DNA from: Blumeriella jaapii
Taxonomy: Eukaryota > Ascomycota > Leotiomycetes > Helotiales > Drepanopezizaceae
Direction of reading: 5' to 3'
DNA: 64,000 bases
Assembly (NCBI GenBank): GCA_009599575.1
Contig: VWND01000001.1
Coordinates: 2,852,001-2,916,000 of the forward strand
In this document: positions 11,251-23,300 of the stretch, one piece after another
Numbering within the stretch: the first letter of the stretch is position 1
Layout of the letters: each line of letters begins with the position of its first letter
The notes under the pieces: generated by a model
What the model was told of the DNA's origin: nothing
The model's database searches: none
What the model saw: only the letters and a program-made list of their open reading frames with translations
Translations under genes and position numbers: made by a program

Positions 11251-12699
11251 CTGTTTGTTTTGTATATAAAAACTTATTTAAATAAAATAAGTTTTATAGT
11301 TTTATTTTTTTTAACAATCTTTTAACACTTTTTGGTTTTCAAGTTTTTGATTTCGGTTTTTGCTTTTTTTTTAAACTGCTTTCCTATTTGATAGTTTTTC
11401 AATTCGTTTTAGTTTTTTAAAACTTTCGGTAAATTGTTCCGATATTGTTTTTAATCGGAAAGTTAAATGTTTCTTACCGATTTCTTTTTTATCGAAGCCG
11501 CTATTATTACGTAAATAGCCTGAAGGTTTTTTCTATTTATCTAAATCGGCTCGTTTATTTAAAACGTATAAACGAATTCGTCGATTTGTTATTTAATAAA
11601 TAAAGCTATTAATTAAAAGATTTCGCATATCGTAGCGTATATTTCCGGTTTATCCGGCTAATATAAAATAAAATTTATACGATTTCGTTTAGCAATTTTT
11701 GAAATCAGCTGCTTTTTATCGCTTATCGGAAATTTCGATTTATTTTTTTTATTTTTTTTAAATAATGCTTTTTTTTTAATAATCAGCCTTAGAAAAGCTT
11801 CCAAAAATAAGCGTTTAAATAGCTGTTTTATTTTAAATCGATTTGGCGTTTAATCTGCCGAGCGATAGCTTTTAATTATAATTTAAAAAATTAAATTGCG
11901 CGTTTTCTCGTATAAAGCCATTTTTATGCCCGCGCCGGAAAATTTTCTAAAGCTTTGCTTTGCTTTATTTTGTTTTGCAATAATAAACTTTATTAATTTG
12001 TTAATTTTTTTTTAATTTTTATAATTTTTTAACGCTTTTATCGCGTCGGTCAAAGTGTTTCGAATATATTTTGCATACTTTCGATTTATAATTAATTCTG
12101 AAGATTAAAACTGGTCGGTAATAACTTTGTCGAAAAAGCTTTTATAAAAAATTATTATTCCCGAGCTTTAAACGTTTAAATCGATCGTAAAAAAAAATTC
12201 GATCGCCTCGATTTTTATTAGGTTTTTTATTTTCGAGGATTTGGTTTTTTTTGGGATATTTAAATCTATTAGTATTAAAATGTTTTTTTTTTATCGTAGA
12301 TTTTGAAAGTTTATCAAAAAAATCTGAAATCGGTTTTGATTTTGATAGCGGCTCCGATGGAAAAAAACTTTTTTTTTTTTTGTAAAATCTGAAAATTGCT
12401 CGTTTTGTAATAATAGCTTTTTTTTTATATTATCCCTTTTTTAGCATACCAAGTTTTGCTGGTTTGCGCCGCTATTAAAACCGTCCGCTAATATTTAATA
12501 TTCAGCGTTTTAAGCTTTTTCGTTTTCCGCGTTTTCGATAAACTCCACGATTTTTTAAAATTTTAGTCTAGTTATAAAACTTGAATTTTCAGCTTTCGAA
12601 AAATAAAATTTGGACTCGTCAAACATTACGTTTCGGTTCGTAATTATACGCATTAACTAAAGCATTTAAATTTTGTAAATATTAAAAGCGTTATATTTA

Positions 12700-13130
12700 A
12701 TCAAATATCCGATATATTTTTTCGAAAGAATTTTAAATTTTTTTTGTGTTTTATAACCTTCCGATCTTTTATTATTAAATACGCACGAGCTTCGTACGCA
12801 TAAACTTTGCTTTAATTTGATTTAAAATCGGCCGTACGCGCTTTTACAATAGCAGAGTCGTAGTACCGGAAATATTGCTTAAATTAATTATATAAAATTT
12901 TATTTGAAAATTTAAATTGTTTTTTCGTAAGCGGCGATATATTATATAAATGCGTTGCTGCTTTTATCGTTTCGGGCTAAAAAAAGATTAGAAGGCCCGT
13001 TTTAATTTTTATTTTTATCGAACGTTTAATTATTTCCTTTTCTGCTCGTTCGATCGAGCTATTTGATTAATATACGTAAAATAAAATTAATTCCAGATCG
13101 ATATTTTCGCGCTCCGCTTATTTCTAATAT
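12700..13130 (-). pseudogene. Copia-B integrase, C-terminal half of core
   Basis: The minus strand has SSIERAEKEIIKRSIKIKIK followed by F*PETIKAATHLYNISPL, matching copia integrase 'ExxNRTLxExARxMLxxxxLPxxLWxEAxxxAxYLxNRxPxx'. TADFKSN and YAYEARAYLIIKDRKV follow. The catalytic D,D,E triad upstream (13.2-13.6 kb) is too decayed for me to place. Confidence 0.72.
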
Positions 13131-14859
13131 TTCAAAATAGTGTTTTTTTGCTTTGAAATTACCGACGATTCGTTATTTTATCGAATTTTGCAAATGGAAA
13201 AGTTATATTAGCGTTTTACTTATACGTCGAACGTTTGAAAACGGTTCAAAACGACTTTTATACTTTTCGTTTTAATAGCGGAAGCTCAAATTTTTTTATT
13301 ATATTCGTTTTTTATTAAAAATATTTACGTCGAGCCGTTGTAAGCTTTTCTACGATTTTTAAAATAATCGTAAAAATCCCATGCGAAAAAAAAGCTTGAA
13401 AAATTTGTTTTTTAATATTATTTTTAAAATCATTTGTTTTAAATGCGTAATAATATATTTTTCGCATTTTATTCTGGTTAAGCCCTTGATTTTTATTCCA
13501 CGAGTATTTTCGATCAGTTTTTCGAACGCGTTTTTGCTTAAATAGCCCGAACGAAAATATTATAAGCGCGCATCGTTATCTCGATCGTACGTAAATACGC
13601 TGTTTTTTTTAAATTTATAACGCGTACGACGTTTCGAAATTATATAAATTATCAAACCGAACGAATCACGTTTTAAAAAGTTTAAATTGTTATATAGAAA
13701 ATGCGAATAAAAAAAACAATTAATTTTAATATATTTAAACATATAAAAATCGGCGATCGTTTAATATTAACGTTTTAAAATAAAGCTTTCAGGATTTTCA
13801 AAACGAAAAGTATTATTTAACTTTTGAAACCAGTAATTCTTTTTAGCCAAAAAACTAACGGAAATAATATTAATAATAAAATCTAAAACGAACGCCACGT
13901 TATTAAAAACTATATTTTAAAGCTTTTTATTTTTTTTGCGAAAAGCTTTTTTTATCAAACGACTTTTTTTCCCGACGATTAAAAAACTTTATATATTTTT
14001 ATAAACGCTGTTAATAAAATTATTAATCTTTTTATAAAACCTTTCGATAAAAAGGTTTTTATCGTTTATTAAATAAATTTCAAAGCAATTATCAAAAAAA
14101 GTACTTTTGTTTAAAAAGTAATATTAACCAAGCTTTAAAACTAAAACGTTGATTCCGAAATGCTTTTTGATCGCATTAAAACAAGGAAAACAGAAAGTTG
14201 CGATAAAAGATTTTTTTTAATCGTTTTTAAAAGTTGATTTTAGAATCTGTTTTGGCTTAATTATTAAAATTTTAAAGATTTTGTTAATTGCGATTATTTA
14301 AATACCTTTTTTATTTAAAGTTTTCAAAGCTTTTTTATAATTAAAAAACAGTTTTTTTCGTATTTCAGCGATTTTTTGCTTATTTAAAAAATTGGAAAAA
14401 GTCTTTTTTTTACGACGACCATTTATTACTTACAAAAGCTTTTTACAATCGGTTAAGAAATAAAAATGGCGCTTTTTAAAAATGTCGTATAAGCAGTTAT
14501 ATCTTTTTCCTTTTTCTTTTTTACTTTTTCCTTTTTTTTCTCCACGACCTTTCGAAGTATCGTTGTTTTTAATATCGAAAAGAAAAATAGCGAAAACTCC
14601 GACTTTTCGGTCTGAATTATCGAATCCTCGATTGTTTTTTAAAAAAAAGATTATAAAACTTAATTCGATTAAAGTCTTTTTTATAAAAAGGCCGGTAAAT
14701 TCGTTTTCCAGATACTTAGCTTTTTTACCGTTCGTTCATTATAAATTAATATATGCGGCGATTGCGTCGAAAAAATCGATAGCAGCGTAGCGGCTATTTA
14801 TATCAGAAATCTTATATTCGATAGCTGCTTTGTAAACGGTCTGTTATTTTTTTATTTAT

Positions 14860-15400
14860 TCGGTCATATTTATCCTTCCGCTATACGCTTTACGAAAAGT
14901 ATTCTTGTAATCAGATCTGACGAAGCTAACTACGGAAAAGTATGCAAAAGCAATATCTTTTTTTAAAATACGAACAAATATTTAAAATGATTTTTGCTTT
15001 TTTTTATAATATAAATTTTTAACTTTACGCATATTTCCATTTATTAAAAAATCTTTTTGCAAATCAATATAAAAAGTGGCGTACGCTTTTTTATTATTAA
15101 TAGCGTTGATTTCCGATTGAGAAATTGCAAAATTTATCAAACTGGTTTTTACAATTGAAAAAACTCAATCGAGCAATTTCTGATAAGCAATAACGTACTT
15201 TTGCCATTTTTTAAATTTTTTAAATAGTTTTTAAAAAAATAATCGATTTTATTTTTCAAATAGTCGAAAATCAGATTGGCTGGTCGAAGCTTATCGAAAA
15301 GATTATTAATCGTAACGGCGGCCTTTTTTGCTTTGGTTATGCCGTTGTATTCGGCGCATTTTTTATCGTAGTCTGCTTAGCGCTTTTTGTTTTTTTAATC
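14860..15400 (-). pseudogene. Copia-B gag-like region
   Basis: A largely open minus-strand phase reads WQKYVIAYQKLLD, INFAISQSEINAINNKKAYA and FYIDLQKDFL. Its position just after the 5' LTR, its helical make-up and lack of other motifs fit a copia Gag. No zinc knuckle was found. Confidence 0.5.
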
Positions 15401-15861
15401 GATAAACTAATATAGCGATTGTTTTTGTAATCGTTTATTAATAAAAAAGCGAAATGAAAGATTAAAATCGGTATATTCGAAAAAAAAAATCCCTGATCGG
15501 TGAAATTTATACGCTTTTAACTAAAAAATCTACGATTTTGAATCGTAAAAAAAAACCTTCTTTTTCGTAAAAGCCGATATATTATTTTCGTTATGAAAAA
15601 TCGATTAACTGGATTGAAAAAAGTAAAAAAATAAAAATAAGATTTGTAAGTTAAAGAAATCGAAAAATTAATGTTTTCCGCATTTTTAATAGCTTTTTAT
15701 CGATTCGTAGTCTTTTGCTAAATAAAAAAAACTTTGCAAAATATAATCTTTTACGAATTCTTTTGATAATTCGAATAAATTGACCGGTAAAAGCTTCTAA
15801 CGAATCTCTTAGCGTATGCATTGCAAAAAAAAGCTTATTAATTAGCTTCGGGGCTTATAAC

Positions 15862-16163
15862 TGTTGTATATAGCCGAATAGTCGGTAAAAACTTTTACCG
15901 GAGGCTGGGTCGGATAAATTGTATGCAATAAAATATTACTTATATTATTTTAAATCTGATTAGCGAGCTTTCCGCAGAAAACGAAAGATTCGGGCTCGCT
16001 TAGTTAGTCGCTCGGAAAAACTAGTCTCCGAAAAGGCTCGTTATTACGTAACTACGAGCCTTTCCGAGCTCCAGAAACATCTAACTACTGAAAGCGTACA
16101 GAAAGAATGAATCTGGAACAAAAGAAATGAAAGGAAATAAAGAAATGTAAATATAGCGCAACA
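15862..16163 (-). repeat. LTR-B, 5' LTR of Copia-B
   Basis: The LTR is 302 bp, TGTTGTATATAGCC...ATAGCGCAACA on the plus strand. It differs from the 3' LTR and the solo LTR mainly by transitions of the RIP type. It is followed by TSD TTTTA (16164-16168). Confidence 0.92.
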
Positions 16164-16365
16164 TTTTATAAAAAAGCTTTTTCCAGCTTAATATTCGAAG
16201 TTCGAAAAAAAAATTTACAAATAAAAAAGCGATAAGCTCGCTTTCCGCCGCTTCGATGTAAATCACAAAATACATTTTACCACGGAAAATACGCTTTTTA
16301 TAAAATTACTTAAACGTTTTACAAATAAACAGCTTACAAAAATTAAAAGTTATATTTTCGACAAT

Positions 16366-16920
16366 TTGCATAAAAGCTTTATTAAACCTTTTAATACTTT
16401 TTTCGCCGCTCCGATCTTATTTATTAAAAAATCAAACGGCTTTATACGCTTATATATCGATTATCGCAAGCTTAACGATTTTACGAAAAAAAATCTTTAC
16501 TTTTTGCTTTTAATTAACGAAATACTAGCGCGAATTATTAAAATCAAAATATTTACGAAAATTAATATTTAATAAGTATTTAATCGAATCCGGATATTCG
16601 AAAAATTTAAAAAACTAATAAATTTTCGCATCCGATACGATATATATAAATATAAAATCATTTCGTTCGGTTTTATTAATAGGCCTGTTATATTTCAACG
16701 TTTTATTAATAATATTTTTATAAAATATTTAAATAATTTTTGCTCGGCGTATTTTAACGATATTTTTATTTATTTCGCGAATAATTTGAAATATAAAATC
16801 TACGTTAAAAAAATCCTGTCGATTTTAAAAAAACACAGCTTGGAAACTAATATTAAAAAATGCGAATTTAATATTACGAAAATCAAATTTCTAAATTTTA
16901 TTATTAATATTTAAAATATT
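16366..16920 (+). pseudogene. Gypsy-A3 reverse transcriptase
   Basis: The 68-codon open part (16366-16572) carries FAAPILFIKKSNGFIRLYID and then YRKLN, the standard Ty3/gypsy RT entry (PxxFVxKKDGSLRxCVDYRxLN). Downstream in the same phase come RIRYDIYKYKIISFGFIN (family TxYGxYExxVMPFGLxN) and the catalytic box at 16750-16761, which reads YFND instead of YxDD. The enzyme is therefore dead at the first of the two Asp residues, in addition to stops such as the TAA after the 16366-16572 stretch. Confidence 0.88.
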
Positions 16921-17079
16921 AAAATAAATTCGAAAAAAATCGCTATTATTAAAAACTGGCAATATACAGCGAATATACGAAGCGTATAAAACTTTCTAAG
17001 CTTTTGCAATTTTTACAAACGTTTTATAACCGGCTACAATCGCATTTGCCGCTTTTTCACTGTTTTCATAAGCAAAAAC

Positions 17080-17385
17080 GTTTTTTTCGTATTCGAAAAA
17101 AAGCAGAAAAACGCATAAAAAACACTGCGCAAAACTTTATTAAATGTTTTCATTTTATATTATTACGATTTTTATAAGCAAACGCGCCTAAAAACCGATT
17201 TTTCTAATAAAATAATAACTGGCGTATTATCGCAATTGCAAAAAAAATATTTTTTATTATCCGATCGGTTTTTTTTTTTAAATTATAATCGACGCCGAAT
17301 TTAATTATCCGATTTACGACAAAAAGCTTTTCGCTATTTTTCGCTTTTTTAAAAATTATAAGCCGAAGTTATTAAGCGTTTAAAA
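17080..17385 (+). pseudogene. Gypsy-A3 RNase H
   Basis: This is the same domain as at 4967-5425 and 39975-40232, more decayed. Recognisable pieces are YYDFYKQTRLKTDFSNKIIT, VLSQLQ and FNYPIYDKKLFAIFRFF. A frameshift lies near the T-run at 17266-17280. Confidence 0.75.
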
Positions 17386-18248
17386 AAACGTATATATATA
17401 TATCGATCACCGCGCTTTAAAATACTTTATAATAATCAAAAACTTTTCGGCCCGATAAATCCGATAAGCCGAGTTTTTCGCCGATTTTCATTTTACAATT
17501 ATATACCGGTCGGAAATTATTAATACGTTCGCTAATATTTTTTTTCGCAAAAACCAAAACATTTTTTTATTAAAAACACGATAGCAAGCAGCTCAAAAGC
17601 AACAAATGCTTTTAAACGATAAATTAAATTTTTAAATTTTAAAAAAAATAATTGCTAAAAGTATAATTACGCTAGCGCTTGTAAAAATAGCTTCCGATAA
17701 ACACGATAACGGTAGTATTTTTTTCGAAAAAGACAGCGAAAACGAAAAAGATAAAATATTTATAAAAAAACCCGCAAATTTAATTTCCGTAATCGCATAC
17801 GATATATATAATTATATAATTATAAATGATTTGCTGCAAACTAATAAAAACTTTTTTTTTTCGAAGCGCAACGAATATAAGCTCGCAATCACAGTTTTAA
17901 TTATTAACTGCGATAAAACAAATTGTTTTTCCAAAACAGATTAATAATGCTTTTAAAACTTTCCGAATTACGAACTTTTCTGATTTAATATATTTACGAA
18001 CAGCTTTGCGTAGCATACGTTAAAATAAAAAAATAAAACTTTTAATCGGTCGCAAATATTATTAAAAAACTATAAAAGCAAATATATAATAATACGTTTC
18101 GAATTGTCGTTGCATACGAATAAAAGCTAGGCGCGATAAAATCCCGGGCTTTTTAAAGCTTTTGCTTATATCCAGCAAGTTTTATTAATATTTAACGATA
18201 AATTTTACGAAGCTTTTATTAAACGAAAATAATTACGACTTCGCTTTC

Positions 18249-18550
18249 TGTCGTGCATAGCCGAATAGTCGGTAGGAACCCTCACCGGAGGCTGGGACGG
18301 ATGAATTGTATGCAGTAAGATGTTACTTGTATTGTTCTAAGTCTGACTGGCGAGCTCTCCGCAGAAGACGGAAGGTTCGGGCTCGCTTAGTCATTCGCTC
18401 GGAAAAACTAGTCTCCGAGGAGGCTCGTTATCACGTGACTACGAGCCTTTCCGAGCTCCAGGAACATCTAACTACTGAAAGCGTACAGGAAGAATGAATC
18501 TGGAACAAAAGAAATGAAAGGAAATAAAGGAATGTAAATATAGCGCAACA
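18249..18550 (+). repeat. Solo LTR-B inserted in Gypsy-A3 integrase
   Basis: A 302-bp LTR, TGTCGTGCATAGCC...ATAGCGCAACA, has an exact TSD CTTTC at 18244-18248 and 18551-18555. No internal Copia-B sequence flanks it, so the element was lost by LTR-LTR recombination. It is the least mutated LTR-B in the window and keeps the TCACGTGA palindrome (CACGTG at 18432-18437). The orientation is as written; by comparison with Copia-B the transcript would be on the minus strand. The frame at 18306-18497 is not a gene. Confidence 0.93.
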
Positions 18551-18555
18551 CTTTC

Positions 18556-19671
18556 GTAATAATAAATCGCTTATTTAAAAAGCTTTTGTTAGTTTTTTGC
18601 CACAAAACTATTATAGCGAAAAAACTAACAGCTTTGTTTTTAGTTTATTAAATACGTTATTTCGGCATGCCGGATTTAATTATTTCGGACCGAAAAGCTT
18701 AATTTGTTTCGGTTTTTTAGCAAAAACTTTGCCGTATATTAAAAATCAAAATCAAATTAATTATTACGTACAATTTTAATATTAATAAAAAAACCGAAAT
18801 AATAAATTAATATATTAAACAACGCTTCCGCCTTTTTTACTTTTATTACTAAAACAATTAAAAACGCTTTTTACTTTTAATAAATATTATATAATTAATT
18901 TTATCGCACAAATCTTTCGGCAACGTTTTTTTTTTTAAATTTTAAATAAATATAAAACTCGCATATTTTAAAATATAAACAATTTCTGTTTTTTTCGCTC
19001 GGCTATCGAAAAGCTCAATCGCGACGAAGCTTTGCATTTAGTTTTCCGAGCTAAAAAAATTATAAAATACGCATAATCTTTTATTACGCAATAACAAGCC
19101 AAAATAAAACGTTTCGCTAATTTATATAAACGACCGGTAAATTAAAATATAAGCGACGAAGTATTAATAAATATTAAAAATTAAAAGTTCGACCGACTTT
19201 TCCGAAAGCTTTTAAACAAATAATACGGCCTAATTAAAATTGTCGATAAAATAAAAAAAAATTAAAAGCTTAATCTTTTCGCAGACTGATTAATTTACTT
19301 AATTTTTTATTTATATTCGTTCCGAAAGCATATTAGCAATCTTTTACCTGGCCAACGCCGATCCGAACCAGCTTTTATTTAATTATTTCTTAAATAAACG
19401 AAATAAAAAATCGAAAAAATAATAAATTCGAAATTGCATAAAAAAGTATTGCAATACCAAATTAATTAAAAAAACGCTAATAAAAATCTCGAATAATACT
19501 TTTGTTTTAACGTTATAACGGCTTTTTATATTTTTAAATATTTCACCGATCGCATTCCACCGCTAAAAGCTTTTTACGAGCGCTTTCCGTATAATTGCAA
19601 ATTTACAACGAAAGCAGAAAAGATTATACTAAATTAAAAAACGATAGACTTATAACCGCAACTGCGCGGAC
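18556..19671 (+). pseudogene. Gypsy-A3 integrase and 3' end of pol
   Basis: The core of a Ty3/gypsy integrase is readable: RYFGMPDLIISDRK at about 18655-18696 holds the second catalytic Asp, and NKKTEIIN at 18784-18807 holds the catalytic Glu (family DGQTExxN) in the same phase. The region 18860-19671 continues as in A4 (38030-38850 inverted) and should hold the integrase C-terminus, but it has no open frame; the motif near 19000 (FARLSKSSIATKLCI) recurs in A4 and A5. The alternative frame 18597-18779 is a shadow. Confidence 0.8.
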
Positions 19672-19696
19672 GCAGTTTTTCGGAAGGGAAGGATAA
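19672..19696 (+). other. Polypurine tract of Gypsy-A3
   Basis: GGAAGGGAAGGATAA ends directly at the TG of the 3' LTR. The matching tracts of A4 (minus strand of 37965-37984) and A5 (minus strand of 50904-50920) are GGAAGGGGGAGG and GGAAAAGGGGGTTAG. This fixes the orientation of the family. Confidence 0.85.
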
Positions 19697-19959
19697 TGTT
19701 ACGATCCTGGCCTGGTTACTGATATAATTGCTAATAGTATGGTTGCCAATGGTATAATTGCTGGTGGTATCGGATTAAAATTTGGGCACGAACCATTTCG
19801 GCTATTAGGCTTCGCGCTAAGTCACGTGACCCATAAGCGCAACCCATTGTACATAAAGTTCGCGACTCCGAGCATTTTAGCTCGGTGTTTTTTTTCAATT
19901 TACATGCGTACCTTTTGGTCCATATCACCCTTCTGATCATCCTCAAGCTAGCTGTGACA
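19697..19959 (+). repeat. LTR-A, 3' LTR of Gypsy-A3
   Basis: The LTR is 263 bp, TGTTACGATCCTGG...AGCTAGCTGTGACA, one of the least mutated LTR-A copies. It keeps GTCACGTGAC at 19821-19830 and the hairpin CCGAGC/GCTCGG near 19867-19886 in reverse. The next bases, ATTCC, belong to Gypsy-C5. The frames at 19739-19936 and 19731-19946 lie inside the LTR and are not genes. Confidence 0.92.
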
Positions 19960-19978
19960 ATTCCGCGTTTAATTTTAT
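19960..19978 (+). mobile_element. Gypsy-C5 sliver between Gypsy-A3 and Gypsy-F2
   Basis: ATTCCGCGTTTAATTTTAT matches, inverted, the 3' end region of Gypsy-C at 54270-54287 and 37385-37400. The same sequence resumes at 31247, on the other side of Gypsy-F2. This shows that both A3 and F2 sit inside one Gypsy-C copy. Confidence 0.75.
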
Positions 19979-20245
19979 TATAAAAGTAGGTAGGAAAACC
20001 AGACTGATACGGCCATATGTCGGTGGGTAAAATAGTCTAGGGAATTCCTAGAAAAAACTGAAAAAAGGAAAAGAAAAATAAATGAAGGTATGAATTAAAT
20101 TGCGTACCTATGGTACTATTTAAAAAGGTGCTTTGCTTTTATACCTGTTAAAAGTAGTCAATGGCAAGGGGCTTCGAAAAGGTCCATGCCTCGATTATAG
20201 CTAAAATTATCAATTTTTATTAATACAAAATATTATCGTTTTATA
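19979..20245 (-). repeat. LTR-F, 3' LTR of Gypsy-F2
   Basis: The LTR is 267 bp, TATAAAAGTAGGTAGG...CGTTTTATA (ancestral TGTAAAAG...TTTTACA). It shares GACTGATACGGCCATATGTC with the other two copies. Confidence 0.92.
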
Positions 20246-20329
20246 TTTTGTTTCAAACAATATACGTAGTCGTTTCTAATTACGACCAAAGAAAAACATA
20301 ACTTTAATAAATGCAATTTAGTTTATTTT

Positions 20330-23300
20330 ATATAATTTAAAAACCAATCAATTAAAAACCGAACTTTTTAATTCCACGCTTCTTTGGTTTTTTAACCCGT
20401 TTTTGGCCTTTTTACTGTTAGCTTCTGCGAAAAAGTAGCGTTTCGCTTATCGTTTAAATCATTTTGTTTATTTTGCTTCTTTGAAAAATAGCTTAATAAA
20501 ATATTAGTCGAAGTATCGTTTAAACTTATAAACGTTCTGATAGCTTTTTCGTCGATAATATTATTAAATATCGCCGCGACGGATGCTTTTTACGATTTTT
20601 CTCCGTAAATAATAGATTTTAGTTTTTGAACGTAATCCCACGCTTTGCAAAAAGCGCTGAAAAATCTTATATTAAAATCGTAGAAATAATCGATTAGTTC
20701 GCCGTAATTAAAACCGATTAACGCTTTTGTTTCGCGTAAAACTAATAGGTCGGACTACGGTTGTCTACCGACGAATACTTTTAAAAAGGCTCCGAAGCTT
20801 ATAAAAAAGATTATTTTACGAAATGGTTCGAAAATAATCGTTTGCAATCGAAACCACCGAAAATGTTATAATTGTTTTCGTCGCAATACAAATAATATCA
20901 GATTGCTTATCGGATTATCGTTTTCGAAATAGTTTTTGTATTTCTGCGCTGTATAATTGTTCGAATAAATTAATATCGCGCCGTCGATTTTTTGGGTTTT
21001 AAATCTGACGAAAACCTTTTGCTTAATTGAAAAGCTGATAAAAGTTATTTTATTTTTTATTTCGTAGCCTTCGGTTTTATAATCCGATAAAATAGCCGAG
21101 GCCACTGCTTTAAACGCGCTGAAATACGAAAAGGCTGGACTTTTCTAGATGGTTTTAATCAGCTTGGCGTCGTAGTATAATTGCAAATAAGCTTCGATTA
21201 TTTTCGAATTATATGCGAATATAAGCAAAACGTAATAATCGAAAGTAGCGTCGGTAAAATCTTCGATTTTTTTTTTTTTTTGAAAATCGGCGATATCGAA
21301 TTTTATAATTATAATACGGTCGGGGCCAGCGAAACCTGAGGCGATCGGAACGTTAAAATATGCTACGAGGCGGTAGTTTTCAAGATTCCGAGTAATCAAA
21401 ACAGCGAGGTAAAAGCCGGAATGCATTCTGAAAGCTTATTAAATAAAATTATAAAACATATTAGCGAAAAAAGCTGTAAACGCTTTTTGGATTTTAATTA
21501 ATCGGAAATAATGCTTATATATAGCTACTTTTTCTTTTATAAAATGCAGCAATAGTTTGTTTTCTCCGTTGTGAAATCTTATATAATTAACGAATTCGCA
21601 GTTTAATTCAGATAGATTTTAAAATATATTTTCGGTCGAAAAATTAAAAAAATCGGCTTTTAAAAATACTCGTTGTTTTTATTTTTCTACGTTTTAATCG
21701 AGCTTTGTAATCGCGCTAAATGCTTTAAGGTTTGCTTTAAAGTTTGCGTATTCCAGGTAAGCTTTAGCACGTGCTTAAGTAATTTTCGCAATTTTTCGTC
21801 GGAATATAAATTAATTATTAAAATCAACTTCGAATACGTCGTAATTCGAATTTTTAATAACAGCGAATCGATTAGCGAAGCCGATAACGTTAATTTTTTT
21901 TATAATTAAATTGCAATACGCCGCGTAACAGCGTACGTGAAAATGGCAGAATTTGCCGTTTTTTTTAGCGTTAACGTTATTCGTAAAAACGAAATTGAAA
22001 AATCGGAGTTTTTCAGCGAAAAAAAGCTCGAATAAAAACGGGTCACCGTTTTCAAAAGTTTTTTTTATTTGTTTCGGCGTATTATATTTGCAATCTTCCG
22101 AAAAAAGCTTGATTTAGTTTTCGTTCGAAACAAAAAAAAAAAAACTGACGGATTTATTTAGTTTTTATATAAAAGTATCGAAGTAAAACTTTTAAATCGT
22201 TTCGTCGTCGAAAGCGAGAATTTTAAATAAAATAATCTGATTTTGTGTTTTTTATATAATCCTTTCCGCGATAATTTCGATATTTCTTTTTAAGCTTTTT
22301 CGATCGAATCGTATAATAATCGAAATTTTAAATGCTTTTATCAGAGTTTCGAATATTAGCGGTAATAATACGACGTTTTTAAACGCAGCAAGCGTTTCTG
22401 ATGTTTGCGTATTTAATTTCGAAAAATCAAATTCAAAATCGTTTAAATTTTTCTTTTTCGAAATGCTTGCGTTTTTTAAATCTGATTTCGTAAAATCGTC
22501 GCGTTTTTTATTAATTAACTTAAAACCTATAGCTCGGCGTCGATTTCCGGCCGTTTTTATTTGCGATGCTTTTTTTGCTAGCGACGCGAATGGTTTTTTT
22601 CGCCGAATAAAAAGGGTTTCGAAAGTGTCGGCGCGCTTTTTTACGTTTTTTGTTTTTATTTTTTTCGGAATCGCTTTTACAAATATAATAGATTTTTTGT
22701 ATTCGAATAAGCGATTGTTTGCTATTACGCTTTTGATTTCGTCTTCGGATTCGTTTTCGACAGTTAAAAATAAAAGTCGCCGAATTGTTTTAGCTGTTTT
22801 AAAAATATTAATTGCTACTGCGTATGTTTTTTCGAATTATACGAAAATAATATTAGTTTTTTCGTTTTTTTCGTCGTCGTAAGTTTGAAATATCGGAATA
22901 GCGTCGTTTTTTTCGTTCGGTATAAAAATGCCGCATTTAGCGACGCTTAGTTTTTTGCTTTGAAAAAAGATCAGATTTAGGATTTCGCAGCCGATTAAAA
23001 TTTCTTTTAGCGATTATATAATATCGTCGATTAATTTGCAAACAGCTGTAAAAAAGCTTATGAACCTGCGGGCTTTTAGGTTATTAGCTTTCAAAGCTTG
23101 CGTTTTAAAAATATAAGCGTTTAATACTCAAACTCCTTTTTTCGTAAAAGTAATAATTTCGAAAAAGCGAGCGAAATGCCGAAATAAAATAACACCGATA
23201 ATCTTGTTAAAAACGTATTTTTAAATATTTTTTTTTCGTTGATTTAGCAAAAAACGCAAAACTCGGTCTGTTATTTTTTTTTTGTTATTTCGAGCCTTTT

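Larger units (their letters stand above)
7967..16163 (-). mobile_element. Copia-B, complete Ty1/copia retrotransposon, RIP-degraded
   Basis: An 8,197-bp element is bounded by two 302-bp LTRs and an exact TSD TTTTA at 7962-7966 and 16164-16168. The host, Gypsy-A3, is continuous across the site when compared with A4. On the minus strand the order is gag (15.4-14.9 kb), integrase (13.4-12.7), reverse transcriptase (11.25-10.47), RNase H (10.1-9.85), which is the copia order. About 1.5 kb follows pol before the 3' LTR. 13.4-14.9 kb should hold the protease, knuckle and integrase core, but I could not place their motifs; frames such as 13560-13742 (minus) and 14482-14790 (plus, antisense) are not assignable. 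Confidence 0.9.
16164..18248 (+). mobile_element. Gypsy-A3, middle part (RT, RNase H, integrase start)
   Basis: Plus-strand Gypsy-A pol resumes after Copia-B. RT and RNase H are listed separately. From 17.4 to 18.25 kb the sequence matches 39240-39960 of A4 inverted (end of RNase H, linker, integrase N-terminal region); no open frame remains. The last five bases CTTTC (18244-18248) are the left TSD of the solo LTR-B. Confidence 0.82.

Noticed and set aside
20866..21426. ORFx as an envelope protein
   Set aside because: No signal peptide, cysteine pattern, cleavage site or convincing membrane segment was visible; hydrophobic runs elsewhere can be produced by RIP alone.
22463..22882. 139-codon plus-strand frame
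   Set aside because: It is antisense to ORFx, whose minus-strand phase is coherent over a much longer span and is conserved in F3; the plus frame is Phe/Ser-rich, as expected for the complement of Lys/Glu-rich coding.
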